Program-made: the position numbers and the translations under genes | Origin: Purshia tridentata | Lineage: Eukaryota; Streptophyta; Magnoliopsida; Rosales; Rosaceae | DNA length: 46,873 bases | Direction of reading: 5' to 3' | NCBI GenBank assembly: GCA_003254885.1 | Contig: QANT01005548.1 | Coordinates: forward strand, 1-46,873 | Part shown: positions 10,501 to 21,545 of the stretch, one piece after another | Position numbering within the stretch: the first letter of the stretch is position 1 | Layout: each line of letters begins with the position of its first letter | Notes under the pieces: generated by a model | Told to the model about the DNA's origin: nothing | The model's input: only the letters and a program-made list of their open reading frames with translations | The model's database searches: none

Positions 10501-13210
10501 AGGCAATTAAATTCATCTCTTTTTTTTTCTTTCAGCAAATCAGAAGGGTTTCATAATTCTCTTTGGTAGAGTATTTCATAATAGGCAATAGAATTAAAAT
10601 GAACAGAATCATAAAGAGGAAACAACTGTATAAGATGTTGGTTTTCTTGGATATCGTTTGGAAATTTGTAATAAGCCTAATACAATAATTTATTGAGTCC
10701 TACCTGAGGACTGTTCCAGTTGAGCAAGACAGCTTTTTCATAATTTTTCGTAGCCTGCAATAGTTAAGAGATGGTAAAAATCAGTTTGCTTATTTGACTC
10801 TAATCTCTTTCTTCTGAAAAATTCAAGTTGATAATGACTTAAAGAGAATAAAAAAGAGCTAGCCCCACTTGAGACCAGAACCACCATATCTAAAGAGAAG
10901 TAAAATAGCTTTAAGCAACACTAACTCCTAAAGCTCATGAATGTCACCCACTCTTTTAAGTCCTAACAATATAACAAATGAGGCAAATAACAAAGTGGCA
11001 GATTGTTTCACAATGCTATTCTCATAATATTAAAGTCGCATCCAGCTACCAAGTCTCAGAGTTGCCACAACAGCAACAGCAAAAATTAACAAGGGCTTCT
11101 TTAAGACAAGGAAAATTGAAAATGAATAATCTTGCATGGTTGAAGTACTGAAATTATAGTGTCACCTGCTTCCATAGCTCTTCAGCTTCCTTTGTGCGAC
11201 CACGCATTTTTGCCCGATCAGAGATTGCAATAGCCCAATTATAGAAAGCCTGACAAGTAATGAGAACACATAAGTCAGATAATTAATAAGACACTATAGG
11301 ATGCTCATCTACATACATATAGACACAATGTATCTTCTAGGTGTTAGTTTTGTAAGGTGCCTCAAGCTTAACACTTTTGAGATTGCTAATTTCACTAGTC
11401 ATTTGATGAGATTATGTTGAAAAAGGATATGCAAACATACATCATGAAGTGTTGGGCACAGACGGGTAGCCTCATCATATTTTTTGCAAGCCTCCTCAAG
11501 CAAAGCATCCTTAGAAGGAGAAGTGGAATCTGGACTAACATTATCTGCACTTTCCTGAATGCCAAATGAAGATTATTTAGACATTAAATTAGCTGTTATG
11601 CACTTAAAAGTAAGACAAAATGTTCTTAAGAATATGAATTTCAATCAATATTCCCATTATGATATCATATATAGAGAACTGAAACATGCAACGGTAGAGA
11701 GCCAATGGATCTAAGGTACTTTTAGCCTTTTTCCATTCCAAACATATGACCCAGTTGGACAATGTTGACTAATGTAGAGTGACTGATTTTCTCTCGCTTA
11801 GAAAACAATACACGGTTAAAAAACAGAAGTTTCAATGAGCATATTATTCTTGCCAATAATGTGCCTCCAAATCCTTATAAAACAACATCATTCTCACATG
11901 TATTTCTAAAATAGTTAATTTGTCATAAAAAGCCATCTGGTTGAAATCTGAAAAGCAAAAGAATAACTAAATCCAATCCATGTTTGTAATACGAATCAAA
12001 CAAAAGAGTATCTCAAACCTGAAGAACCAACGCCCAATTGTATAGTGCATCATAATCTCCAGGATTTCTCTCTATTGCACTAGCATACCTACATAATTGA
12101 GGTACAAATTACAATTTCAGGAAAACAAACTCCAAAATAGGGGGGTCGGGGGAACCCTGTGATTGAAAACATCACATAGTTTCCACAAGAAAAAAAGAAC
12201 CGTGATTATTGCAAGCAATTTAAGCTTTGTTTCAGTAGTAAACTATAAAATTATACTATCACCAGCAAAGCTGACAAGTATAAGGAAAGAATAAAGAAGC
12301 ACACCTCTTGGCAGCAAAAGTAAGAACCCGTTGGCGAGATCGACCGTCATCGTCAGTACCTGTGACACTATTGATCAAATCCATTGCAGCATTGTTCTGC
12401 TCTGAGTTCTGTTGCTGTGGGCTTTCTTCACTGATACAATTCAAAGCCACAACTTGGCAAATAAGTTGTTGATAAATGGTGTAAAAAAAAAAAAGGTGAT
12501 CCACAAGAATGACCATGCAAAATTTAAACTTTTACTGCCCCAAATGCAAATTCATGGACAAACAATTTAGTTCAAAGCTAAAACTGATAAATTTCGTCAA
12601 AAAACAGAGACATAAAATTGGATCACACCCAATTCGAAGTTGAAACTTTAATCATTGTTTGTACGAACCCAAGCTTATGTATTTGAGGACAAATATTATC
12701 AATTGGAGTAATTGAACCAAAATTCAAGCGTAAAAAACAGAACTTTAAAGCAGAAAATAAAACAAAATGAAGGAAAGAGAACCTGTAACTGTAAGGCGAG
12801 CTGGAATCATTAGCGGGGTCGTTTCCTTGGTCACTTTTCAAGCCACTAAGCAACTCTCTCATTGTGAATGTACGGCTCCCTTCGTCCTTTTTCAACTCTG
12901 GGCGCGCAGTTCCTTGGCCATTGGATTGGATCGAGGTTTCATTGGTTTCGGCCACCTTTGGATCTGCAGCATCGGTTGCCACCAGTGGTTCTGCTTCTTT
13001 TGGTTGAGCTTCAGGTTGGATTTCTGCAACTGGGTCGGGTTTAGCTTCGGGTTCCGGCACTGGCTCTGGTTCAGCTTCAGGTTCTGGCACAGACAAAGGC
13101 TCTGTTGTAGTTTCGGGTTCGGGTTCGGGTTCGGGTTCCGGATTTGTTGTCGGGTCTGGATGGAGTCCGTTCTGGGAGTGGGGTTGTTGTTCTTCAGTGG
13201 TTGTGGACAT
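7574..13210 (-). CDS. HLB1: HLB1-like tetratricopeptide-repeat protein
   Basis: Closest in my memory to Arabidopsis HLB1 (hypersensitive to latrunculin B 1), a trans-Golgi/early-endosome TPR protein linking the MIN7/BEN1 ARF-GEF to actin. Exons in transcript order: 12783-13210, 12305-12430, 12019-12088, 11441-11554, 11166-11249, 10704-10754, 10422-10451, 10212-10274, 10006-10071, 9534-9662, 9204-9239, 8713-8832, 8383-8553, 7574-7684. All introns are GT-AG and the frame is open for 532 residues. Residues 1-140 are acidic and disordered with Pro-Glu repeats ([10 protein letters not shown]). Then come about five TPR-like helices, with [25 protein letters not shown] and AIYNLGTVL, and a C-terminal part with [34 protein letters not shown] and [16 protein letters not shown] that resembles a PH-like fold. 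The intron between exons 9 and 10 carries a partial exon duplication, reported separately. Confidence 0.92.
9665..10038. repeat. tandem duplication covering an HLB1-like intron and the end of exon 9
   Basis: Copy A is 9665-9859 and copy B 9860-10038. Both start GAAAGT(T/A)GGAACAAGACCAAG and end with CAATACAGTTCCAAGGTTGTAAAT. Copy B runs into the genuine exon 9 (10006-10071). Copy A carries a relict of its last 32 bp (9828-9859) with the donor GT intact, but the acceptor AG is lost exactly at the copy junction. The copies differ by scattered substitutions and small indels. Confidence 0.88.
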
Positions 13211-14221
13211 TGTGGGAGATGGGAAGAAGAGCGCTCAGATTTCTAGGACTGATGATGGTACGACTGAAAAAACAGAGAGAGAAGTTGTAGAGAGAATGAG
13301 AGATCCGTTCTTCAAAGACTGAGGAGGAAAGCAAAATCAATATTAAGCAGCCATCAGGATCGAGGAGACGTTAAAATGTCAAATAAAAATAACCAAGTGA
13401 ATAAAGTACTTACCTCTATTTCATAAACAGTAAAAACATATCGGTAAATTGGCAGAGAATGGTTTCATCATTTTATGACCGTAAAATAGCTATTACTAAT
13501 ACACGTGTGTGACAGTGTGTTATAACACGTGTGTAGGTGTCCTTGTGTTATAACATGTGTGTAGGCGTCCTTGTGTTATAACATGTGTATAGGTGCCATA
13601 GTAAAAAAAATACGTTCAAAAGTACAAATTTTTTGTGAAGAAATGATTGGATTTCATTAAGAATTACTCTCTCAAATCTTAGCCATCTATCTCACTTCTA
13701 AGATCAATAAATAGACACTCTCTCAAATGAAGAAATACTCTTTAAACTAAGATGGTCAAATCGCTAGCATGGGACAACTTGGAATACTAAAATAGCTGCG
13801 GACAAAACTAAAGTTTTAATAAGGAACAAATTTTAAGCGAGGAACAATGTATGATCATCGTTGGATTAAATTTAACTCATTAGCTTATTATCCTAGATCC
13901 AACGCTTTGAGTAAACCCTATACTTGTTCTCACATGTAGGGTAAGAGATGATTTGTAAATTTGAAGTTTTTAGTTCGAATCCTCTCATGCTAAAGAAAAA
14001 CAAAACTTGAATTTAATTCACAAATTTGGTCAAATTTAACCTTTACAGTGTTTGGAAAGAGAACATTGATGAAGTTTCATATGAAAGGTAAAAGGAAAGA
14101 TTTCCCTTTCGACTGAGAAAAAAGAAGGAAGAAATGGGGGTGGAATGTAAAAGCCCCAACTACATCTGGAGAATTGAATTACGGGCTTATCAATGGCGTT
14201 AGCGTTGTCGATAACCATACC
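13211..14221. other. HLB1-like promoter and intergenic spacer
   Basis: Upstream of the minus-strand HLB1-like gene. It includes the 28-bp tandem repeat reported separately. Sequence around 13650-14040 is AT-rich, without a gene. A GTTCGAATCC tract near 13976 looks like a tRNA T-loop, but no cloverleaf can be drawn around it. Confidence 0.4.
13517..13597. repeat. 28-bp tandem repeat with ACACGTGT-like core, three copies
   Basis: Units start at 13517, 13545 and 13573, each GTGTTATAACA(C/T)GTGTGTAGG followed by (T/C)GTCCTT; the third is partial. The first copy, and a further ACACGTGTGT at 13501, hold a CACGTG-type palindrome. The array lies about 0.3 kb upstream of the HLB1-like start codon. 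Confidence 0.85.
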
Positions 14222-14518
14222 ATGTAAAAGATGAGGCAAGGTCAATTGATCAAAGCATGTAAGAATAAGAAACACGAAAGAGAAGCATGAGACGGAGAAT
14301 ACCGTTTCATACCGAAACCATAGAACATTGGTATAGTATGGTATCATTTTTGAAAATGTCCATACCATACCATACCATACCAGTTAAAAATTTATGGTAT
14401 GGGATAGGTATGGGGTTCATGTCATACCATGCCTACCCCTAATGTAAACGATGAGGCAAGGTCAATTGATCAAAGCATGTAAAAATAAGAAACACGAAAG
14501 AGAAGCATGAGACGGAGA
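14222..14518. repeat. 77-bp direct repeats flanking a GGTATGG-rich spacer
   Basis: Copies at about 14222-14298 and 14442-14518 share GATGAGGCAAGGTCAATTGA and the following ~60 bp, with two or three differences. Between them lie 143 bp rich in CCATACCATACC/GGTATGG and ending ATGCCTACCCCTA, which resembles the end of a plant hAT-type short element. Either a tandem duplication was later invaded, or a larger unit was duplicated and diverged. Confidence 0.6.
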
Positions 14519-14839
14519 GCTGAAAATACATTATGAGTCCCAGTCAGATTGAGATTGCTCTGAATTACTAAATCTGCATTGCTGCCACAATCACTCTGGA
14601 TCAGCACCGAGTGCGGGCAATACAATTATATTATAAATCCCATAAGTTACTCCAATACAGAGATTGCCTCTATCAGATGCTTGTTTCAAGCAGTGTGGAA
14701 TTGACCTCAACGATCCCTTAGTTTCAAAAGGGATCCTCAGCAGGTGCAGCAACAAATAAAAGAAAAAAAGGAAAAGGAAATCGGAGAACAAGAAAGCAAA
14801 GAAAACCCGAGCCTCCTTTGCTTTTAGAATTTGGTATTT

Positions 14840-17800
14840 CTAAATCTTGTCATGAAGGTTCACCACCAAGTCATGCGCATCAGCTAAAAGCTTCCAAACA
14901 TCCAGACAGCCAGCCATGCTATTGCACTCCCTCATGATCTCTTCCATGCTGCTGTACTTCTCTATTATCAGCTTCCTTCTCTGCAGCACGCAGGCCGCTA
15001 TTGCGTAGAGCAAGAGATCATCAGTAGGAGGGGCTCTCAGCCTCATTCTCCCCCAAGCGGACTTGGCAATCCCCGCCCTGATTGCAGCCTGATCTGCCCA
15101 CATTACCTCCCAGAGGCAAAGTGTTTGCTCAAAGCTTAGCTCCCTCCGGAAGAGAACCACCACCATTCTGTACACAAAAAAGCAATCCTCTGCTTCAAGC
15201 TTCTCCAGGTGTCTGTAAAGTGGAATATCTTTGCACTTGATAATCTTGGAAACAAGGCTAAGCTGCCTCCGAATTCCTGCCTCGTCCAACCGGAAATTAT
15301 GCCGAGCCTTTTTCATAAAACCCACAAAGCACCAGAAGGCTTCGTGGTCCTCTTCCACCACTGAGAGAATGGGAGTAAGTAGATCACTCATCCCTTGGCA
15401 GTAACCAATCTCAGGATCGTACAGAGTATAGGCTTCCAGGATTGCAACTAGGCGAGCAGCATGAAAAATCCTGCTTGGCTCCAAGTGATCATAATCCTTC
15501 ATCCCGACACTCTCAGCTAATCTGCAAGCCTTTATCTCCAACACATCAGCCTGAGATGGTGCGTAAATCATCCATTCATCATTTGCACGTACAGCATCAA
15601 GGCGGATGATTCTCTGCCATGTGGCAAAATCTTCTGCTGTGTGGGATTTGCACTTGTTTTCTATATTGGAGAGTGAGGAATTCTCCTTAGCACTTTCATC
15701 AACATAATTTTCTTCAGTTTCTTCAGTAGCAAGTAAAGGTTGAGTGATATCAGGTTCTTCAGAGGAATCAGAATCAGTTGACTCTGTATCACCAGCAGAG
15801 GCATCTTCACAGGTGATTCCACTCTTCTCACCATCTGCCTCGCATGATTCAGAAGTCCGAACAGCTTGATGGCTGACTGGGTTATCTGGATCCTCAGGCA
15901 ATAGGCTTCCTTCAGTTGAGATGGATTCCCTGGTGCTTGTAACATCCCGTATTCTAGGAGAATCTAAAACTTGACTAAATTCCCCGCTGTCCTCATTGCT
16001 ACTGTTCCCAGAAGTTTCTTTCAACTTAAAGCTCTTATCACTTTGTAATAAAAACCTATGGCACTGTTTCCGCAAGTTCTCATATTCTTTTCTGCATTAC
16101 AAATGAATAAGAGAATGTGAACAAAGTGAAGAAGGAAAACACACAAAAAATAGAGAGAGGAGGGGCCTTGATAAGGAATATGCCCTAGAAAATTAATAAT
16201 GGTAACAGATGCATTTGTAAAAGAAGAGGCCAAAGGGCTGAAATACGATACCTCTTCTGCTTTTTAATTGATTCTCTTTCTTCCTTGGAACTGTTCATAT
16301 CATAGCTGTTGTCAAGAGCAAATCAATGTCAATGCATGTACAAAGATCAGCTAGCACCAAAATGCACAAGCAAAATTTCCAGCACACTCACAGAAAGCCA
16401 AAAAATAAAGGAGAATTATGTATGTCCATTTTTCTTGTGAGACTACAAGGCAACAGAGGTGAGGTTCCAATTTCTTTATGCCAAACAACAATCAAAGGAC
16501 TCAAATATGGCTTCCATTACAACTAGAAAATTAAGCTGGACAAATAATAAAAAGAAATACAAACAGAAATTCCTTAACAAACTTAACACCATACAGTAAG
16601 ATGCAGATTTCCATGTTAACTGCACGTCAGAGAAAATTTATCCATAAACACAGAAAGGACCATGCATGGGAGTTCATTCCTTACAAAAAAGTTGGACCCA
16701 ATTAAAAAAATACATTGTGGTTCTCCATCCCTCCCGAGTGTACCAATTCATAGGTACTCGGCAATTCACAGAAAACATATAATGAACCAAAGCAAAAAAT
16801 CAACTGTGACAGTAGTTCCAAGTGCATGTGATCAAATCACTCAGAAAATACAAGAGCGAGAGTGGGACACACCAGAAAAGGCAAAGTATAAGCAGGTGAT
16901 GGATGAAAAGCTCATCATAATTCATAACAGATACCAACAAGGCTCCATAGAACAAGCATTCCACAGGGACCAGGCAAACTAATGGTCATTACAGTAACAA
17001 GAAGTTCTTAAAAGATAGCTAAATCTTTCTCAATTACACTAGCTAATGAAATTTTTAAGCGAGGAAAATACTTACACTCCAAGAAGAAACGGCCACACTT
17101 CAGCTCGAATACTCGGATCAACACCCTGCATTAGGAAGTAAGTGATTAATATCCAACAGCTGTAGCACATAAAATAATGACAAATAAAACAACTAGAAAG
17201 AAAAGGAAAAAATAGATCTGAAAAAGTCAATAACATACTCCACTGCGCACTTTCTTCAAGAACTTGACACCACCATCAGTGAGTTTCCCTTCTGGTGTAA
17301 ATAAACTTTTCCATTGTTTAGGTAGAAGCGCATGTTTTTTTCTCCTACGGGACCAAGGTGATTTAAGACTACCCCTGAAAACAAACCAAATAAAAGTGAT
17401 TAGTTTTCACCTTCAGCGCCGGAGGAAAGAAGAATTAAACAAACACAACTAGTAATCCAAAGTGGTACATAAATGCACACACATAGATATTGATGTGCAA
17501 GTCATCTATAAAAATAAGGTCCATTAGAAAAGAACAAAGAGAAACATTGCCACCAAAAAGAAAGAACAAAATTTGATGGACAGCACAATGTTAACTACTA
17601 AACAAGAAACCCACAATGAAGCATTGTTATAATGAATCAGAGACAACATAATGAGGGATTTGAGAAACAATATCAAAACAGAATTGGAACTCCAATATTG
17701 CGACAAGCTAAATCTGAATAAACCCCAATTTTAATTCCAACATTCCTAAACTAATGCAAGTATAAAAAACACAGTTCAAGCCCGCCAATAATTAAGCAAC

Positions 17801-18291
17801 GAAACAACAATAAGAATCTGAATCCCACAGATAGAGGTGGTCAAGGAATACTAGGGATAAGTAGCTGAACATGACATTTTGGACACAAAGGAATCAATTG
17901 GATACTTCCAGATCGGGATCTAGGATCGCATATCAAAAATTAAATTAGAGAAACCTCCGTTGGTTGCTTAGAAAACATGAAAATGAAACAAAAATGCCAG
18001 CTTTCCTCCCGATTCATACAATTTCTAAGTAACGAAATAGAGTGTAAGGGGCAAAATTTAAGGGATAAGATAGTGGGGGAGAAGAGGAACAGTGAAAACT
18101 CACCGATCAGTGGAAACTGGTAAAGAAGACGAGGAGGAACCAACGACTAACAAAACCGATCGCAGATGAATCCACGACGACGACGAGGATGATGACTGTG
18201 AAGATGAGGAATTTGACGACGGTTGAGATGAGGGAGAAGAAGTGTGACTCCGCCGTAGGGCTCTCATTAACGGTTTCTGTTGCGTAAGCAT
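14840..18291 (-). CDS. TBC-domain Rab GTPase-activating protein (GYP7/TBC1D15-like)
   Basis: Stimulates GTP hydrolysis by Rab GTPases in vesicle traffic. Exons in transcript order: 18104-18291, 17239-17374, 17076-17125, 16252-16305, 14840-16091. All are GT-AG, giving 559 residues. Residues 1-62 are serine-rich. TPEGKLTDGGVKFLKKVRSG and then GGVDPSIRAEVWPFLLGV (about 108-125) form the start of the TBC fold. An acidic, Ser-rich insert (about 165-290) separates this from the catalytic part. The arginine finger fits IxxDxxR (IRLDAVR, Arg311) and the glutamine finger fits YxQ (GYCQGM, Gln375), so the dual-finger mechanism looks intact. The start ATG gives MLTQQKPLMRALRRS; the next ATG is eight codons on. 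The target Rab cannot be read from sequence. Confidence 0.93.
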
Positions 18292-18390
18292 ATCTATGGT
18301 GTATAATCTACCTATGTCTACCTAGCTAAGAATCTAGGGTTTCCAAATAAGGGATTTCGATTTAGTTTTCGCAAATTCTTTTGTTTTGCT

Positions 18391-18621
18391 TTACCTACGA
18401 GAGTAGACGACAGTGGCGGCCAAGGCGATACCGGCCATGGCCGTGACGGCGACGGCTAAGCTGACATTGGAAGAAGCAGTCCAAGACCAGAAGCCGCTTC
18501 CGCCGCCGACGCCGCCGCCGATTATGGAGGAGCTCCTCCCACCGCCGCCACCGGGACTACCCTCCGCGAACACGATCCATTTCCAACCAGCAGCGCCGCC
18601 ACCACCACCGCCGGAGAGCAT
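18391..18621 (-). CDS. small glycine-rich, tail-anchored membrane protein (hypothetical)
   Basis: 76 codons from the ATG at 18621. The frame upstream is closed by a stop, so this start is fixed. The N-terminal half is poly-Gly (SGGGGGGAAGWKW, SPGGGGG, GGGVGGG) with Trp/Phe residues. The C-terminus is a single hydrophobic span, NVSLAVAVTAMAGIALAATV, ending VYSRR, which looks like a tail anchor. I do not recognise the family. The stop is only 97 bp upstream of the RabGAP start codon on the same strand, too short for a separate 3' end plus promoter. It may be a bicistronic or upstream ORF of that transcript, or the RabGAP promoter may lie inside it. An overlapping plus-strand proline-rich frame is probably its shadow. 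Confidence 0.5.
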   Translation of the reverse strand: MLSGGGGGGAAGWKWIVFAEGSPGGGGGRSSSIIGGGVGGGSGFWSWTASSNVSLAVAVTAMAGIALAATVVYSRR

Positions 18622-18710
18622 CAATGAGAGAACGCGCACTCGTCAACTACTATACTGATTATTATCGATGGCGTTCTTCGTTTGTTTCTTCCTCTCCACC
18701 AGTACCTAAC

Positions 18711-18797
18711 TGAAACCCTCGCCACACTTCCTCTCTCTCTCTCTCCCACTGCTTTTCTTTTCTCTTTTTAGAGCTTTCGATGAAACCCTCGCCACAC

Positions 18798-18831
<34 letters not shown>

Positions 18832-18864
18832 CCACTGCTTTTCTTTTCTCTTTTTAGAGCTTTC
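18711..18864. repeat. tandem duplication with CT microsatellite
   Basis: Two copies of GAAACCCTCGCCACACTTCC + (CT)n + CCCACTGCTTTTCTTTTCTC + TTTTTAGAGCTTTCG lie at 18711-18780 and 18781-18864. They differ in the length of the CT run (longer in the second). This lies in the likely leader of the small glycine-rich ORF. Confidence 0.88.
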
Positions 18865-19087
18865 GCTCTCTTTCCATGAAAGGCAGAAATTATAAATAAA
18901 AAAAATGATTATATATTAATATTGCGATATTATATCCATATCTCTCTCTCTAGCCTCTATCTTCCTATACGAATCTCTCTCTCTCTCTCTCAGTTGAGAG
19001 TGGGGACTGCAAAAGTAGATCGAAGACTTGAACTGGGTCGGAGCTCGGAGCTCACTGCAATGGGCGGACACTTGGGATTTCTGGCCC

Positions 19088-19103
19088 GGCCCAGTTTGGC
19101 CCA
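19088..19103 (-). promoter_or_regulatory. two site II-like GGCCCA motifs
   Basis: GGCCCA at 19088-19093 and 19098-19103, with a related GGCCCG just before. They sit about 470 bp upstream of the small minus-strand ORF and 800 bp upstream of the RabGAP start codon, so they could belong to a shared promoter. Weak evidence. Confidence 0.3.
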
Positions 19104-20999
19104 ATTTCACTCCATTTCAATTTGTGAGGAAAACATCGCGCATGTGAATTCAGAAATCACCTACTTTGAAAGCAACCTTTTATAAAATAATTTATTTTAC
19201 TTTAATAAACAAAAAAAAATTATATTTTGGTTGGTAAATGTAATAGAAAATGACAAGGACAGTCTCTAACAAGAAAAATGATAATTAAGAATTTAAGACT
19301 GGGATGATAATTATAATTATATTAGCAGCGTCCAAAATAATGAATTAGATAGGTACCAGTGTACAGCAATAGTGATGATGAGCCATCAATAACTAACATC
19401 ATCAACACTTGGAGTTTGGTGGTGAGAAATAAATGAAGTTTGGTGTTGCACTCTAACCTGATTGAAAAGTAATTTAATAAGTTAGTATTTAGTAATCACT
19501 CTTTTAAACTCACATCATTATGATTAACATTTTTTGCTTAACTTGATCATACCCTAAGTCCAAATTTGATTCCAATATACATCCAAACAATATAGTCAAT
19601 TTCATTCCTTACTTTCATTCCCATTAATTCTTGCATCCAAACCAAACATCACTTTATTCATTACCTGGCTTTTTACTCTTCCACAGGCACAATGATCTGC
19701 ATAATTGTGATGTTTCATGTCATTAAAGCATGTCATTTACTTCAAAAAAGTAAGAGGTTAAAGAGAAGAAAAAGAAGATACCAACACACAAAAGTCAAAA
19801 GACAAGTTGGGTCCATTTTATAAGTGGGATTGATTAAGTTAAGATGGAATTACTCACATGACACACAACACAAATAGGTGAGGAATCAGTGGATGAGTAT
19901 ATATATGGTATGATCAGTCTACACATTTGTGCAGAGACAGTGGGGAGACCAAAGCACTGAGTTATGCCGGACCACATGCCTTTACTTTGTCTTGAACCTA
20001 AACTCTTTCAAATCTTTAAAAAATTTCACATCAACTATGAGATGGTGGTGAGAACACAGATTCCTATTTTATTAAAATCTAGAAAATGATCAGCAAGAAC
20101 CATAAATGACACTCAATCTTATAATTAATGAGAGATTAGTTTGTATATTCCTAAAACAAAGTATTATAGGGAATTAGTTAATGATATTGCATATAAAAAT
20201 GATTTATGCGATTAATTTAGAGACAGAATTTGGCAGCTGCCACTTGGAGGGTTCATCAAGGATGATGCTGTTTATTGCTTACTTTGTTTTGTCCTCTGCA
20301 AGGGACCAAGGGTCCAGATTCCAGAATGACTAAAACTCATATGATCCAAGGGCCAACTAGTAAGTTATGGGGTGGACCTACATAGGATGATCAATTTGTT
20401 TGTTGGAGAGAAGCCTCTGCTCTTTGTTTGTGTTACATTATGTCACCGATTGACAAAGGGATTGCTTGAAAATATACTTCTTCTGATGAATCATAATAGT
20501 AGGGAAAGTAGGGAAAGTATGGAATAGGAGATGAAATATTCTTAGGAGATATTGTGGGACACGAAAGCACCAAACTTTGGTGCGCTCATTGTGGTGGGAA
20601 TTGGATTGATGACCCAAAACTAAAGCCATTGATTCCAAACCATCTCCCTCCTTTTTCTTTTTTCGTTTTATGTTTGGGAAATATTTTACATCTTCTTTTC
20701 TTAATGCAATCTTCTCTAACTTGTTCTTTTATAGAAAATTTAGATTCTTCCTTCTCTTCTCATCACACATTGTCCAACAGATAGCAAAGCAGTTGATAAT
20801 CGACCGTGTCAGTGGTGAGAGTGGTTCCGATTCTGGCCATACCAGAGGTGGTGGTTTGGAGTTCGGTACTGAGAGTTGTAACCGAACCGAACTCAACCCT
20901 ACTAGTAGTAGATATTGTGAGAGAAAGATGTACACACCCATTATAAACAAGTTTCTCTCTATCAAGCCTTTAGAAAAGTCGATCCAGGCTAATATAAAA

Positions 21000-21078
21000 G
21001 GCCCAAGATTATTTCAAACAACACATCCTTATATCCTGGGCCAGGCCTGCCCGATACATTAGCCCAATTCAGAGCCCA
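21000..21078 (+). promoter_or_regulatory. site II cluster in promoter of the 75-aa membrane protein gene
   Basis: Four TGGGCY motifs in 79 bp: GGCCCA at 21000, TGGGCC at 21037, AGCCCA at 21061 and 21073. They lie about 470-550 bp upstream of the start codon at 21546. A leader intron is likely: a donor at CAG|GTAATCTC (near 21229) and an acceptor CATTAG|GGTTTGG (near 21522) would remove much of that distance. Such clusters are typical of genes for mitochondrial and translation proteins. Confidence 0.5.
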
Positions 21079-21545
21079 AATTCATTTCTTGGTGCACCTT
21101 AATATGATGTACAAGCACACACCTGATTGCCTAACTTCCCATTTCCCTCCCTTTGCCTCATCACCCGCACTCTGTGACCAGCAGTTCCAACTCCCAAGTT
21201 CTCCCTCTGTCAGTCCGAATTTCTTTCAGGTAATCTCTCAGCCACCAATTTTTATTTTTATTTTTAATTTAGAAATGAATTTCCGGATTGATTTTATACT
21301 TGGGTTTGATTTATGGTGTTTTTGTTACTTGAATGATGTGAGTATGAATTTTCTTCTGTTTTTGTTTTCAAAGTGTCATACTGAATTTGTATAGCATATA
21401 TATGTTAGAGACTCAGTGAAGTGATATTCGTCTTCTTAGCTAAGTTGGATAAGACTTGGGTTAAAAAAACTACATTTAATAGAGTGAATTGGGAATCATT
21501 TTTGCCATTTTGTTGGCATTAGGGTTTGGTAGAAGCACAAGAAGT

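Larger units (their letters stand above)
18622..20999. other. intergenic spacer
   Basis: It begins with the pyrimidine-rich tandem duplication (18711-18864) and a further CT-repeat stretch near 18940-18992, then the site II motifs near 19090. From 19190 to 20999 the sequence is AT-rich, without a gene, RNA gene or clear transposon that I can recognise. Confidence 0.4.

Noticed and set aside
12767..13246. 159-codon plus-strand frame
   Set aside because: Antisense of the Pro-Glu-repeat exon of the HLB1-like gene; its Phe/Gly repeats are the complement of that repeat.
13965..13995. GTTCGAATCC resembling a tRNA T-loop
   Set aside because: No acceptor, D or anticodon stems can be drawn around it.
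16662..16982. 106-codon plus-strand frame
   Set aside because: Lies wholly in an intron of the RabGAP on the other strand and has no recognisable motif.
18413..18658. Proline-rich plus-strand frame
   Set aside because: Complement of the Gly-rich minus-strand ORF. It lacks an early ATG, and the minus frame has a coherent membrane span, so I favoured the minus strand, with reserve.
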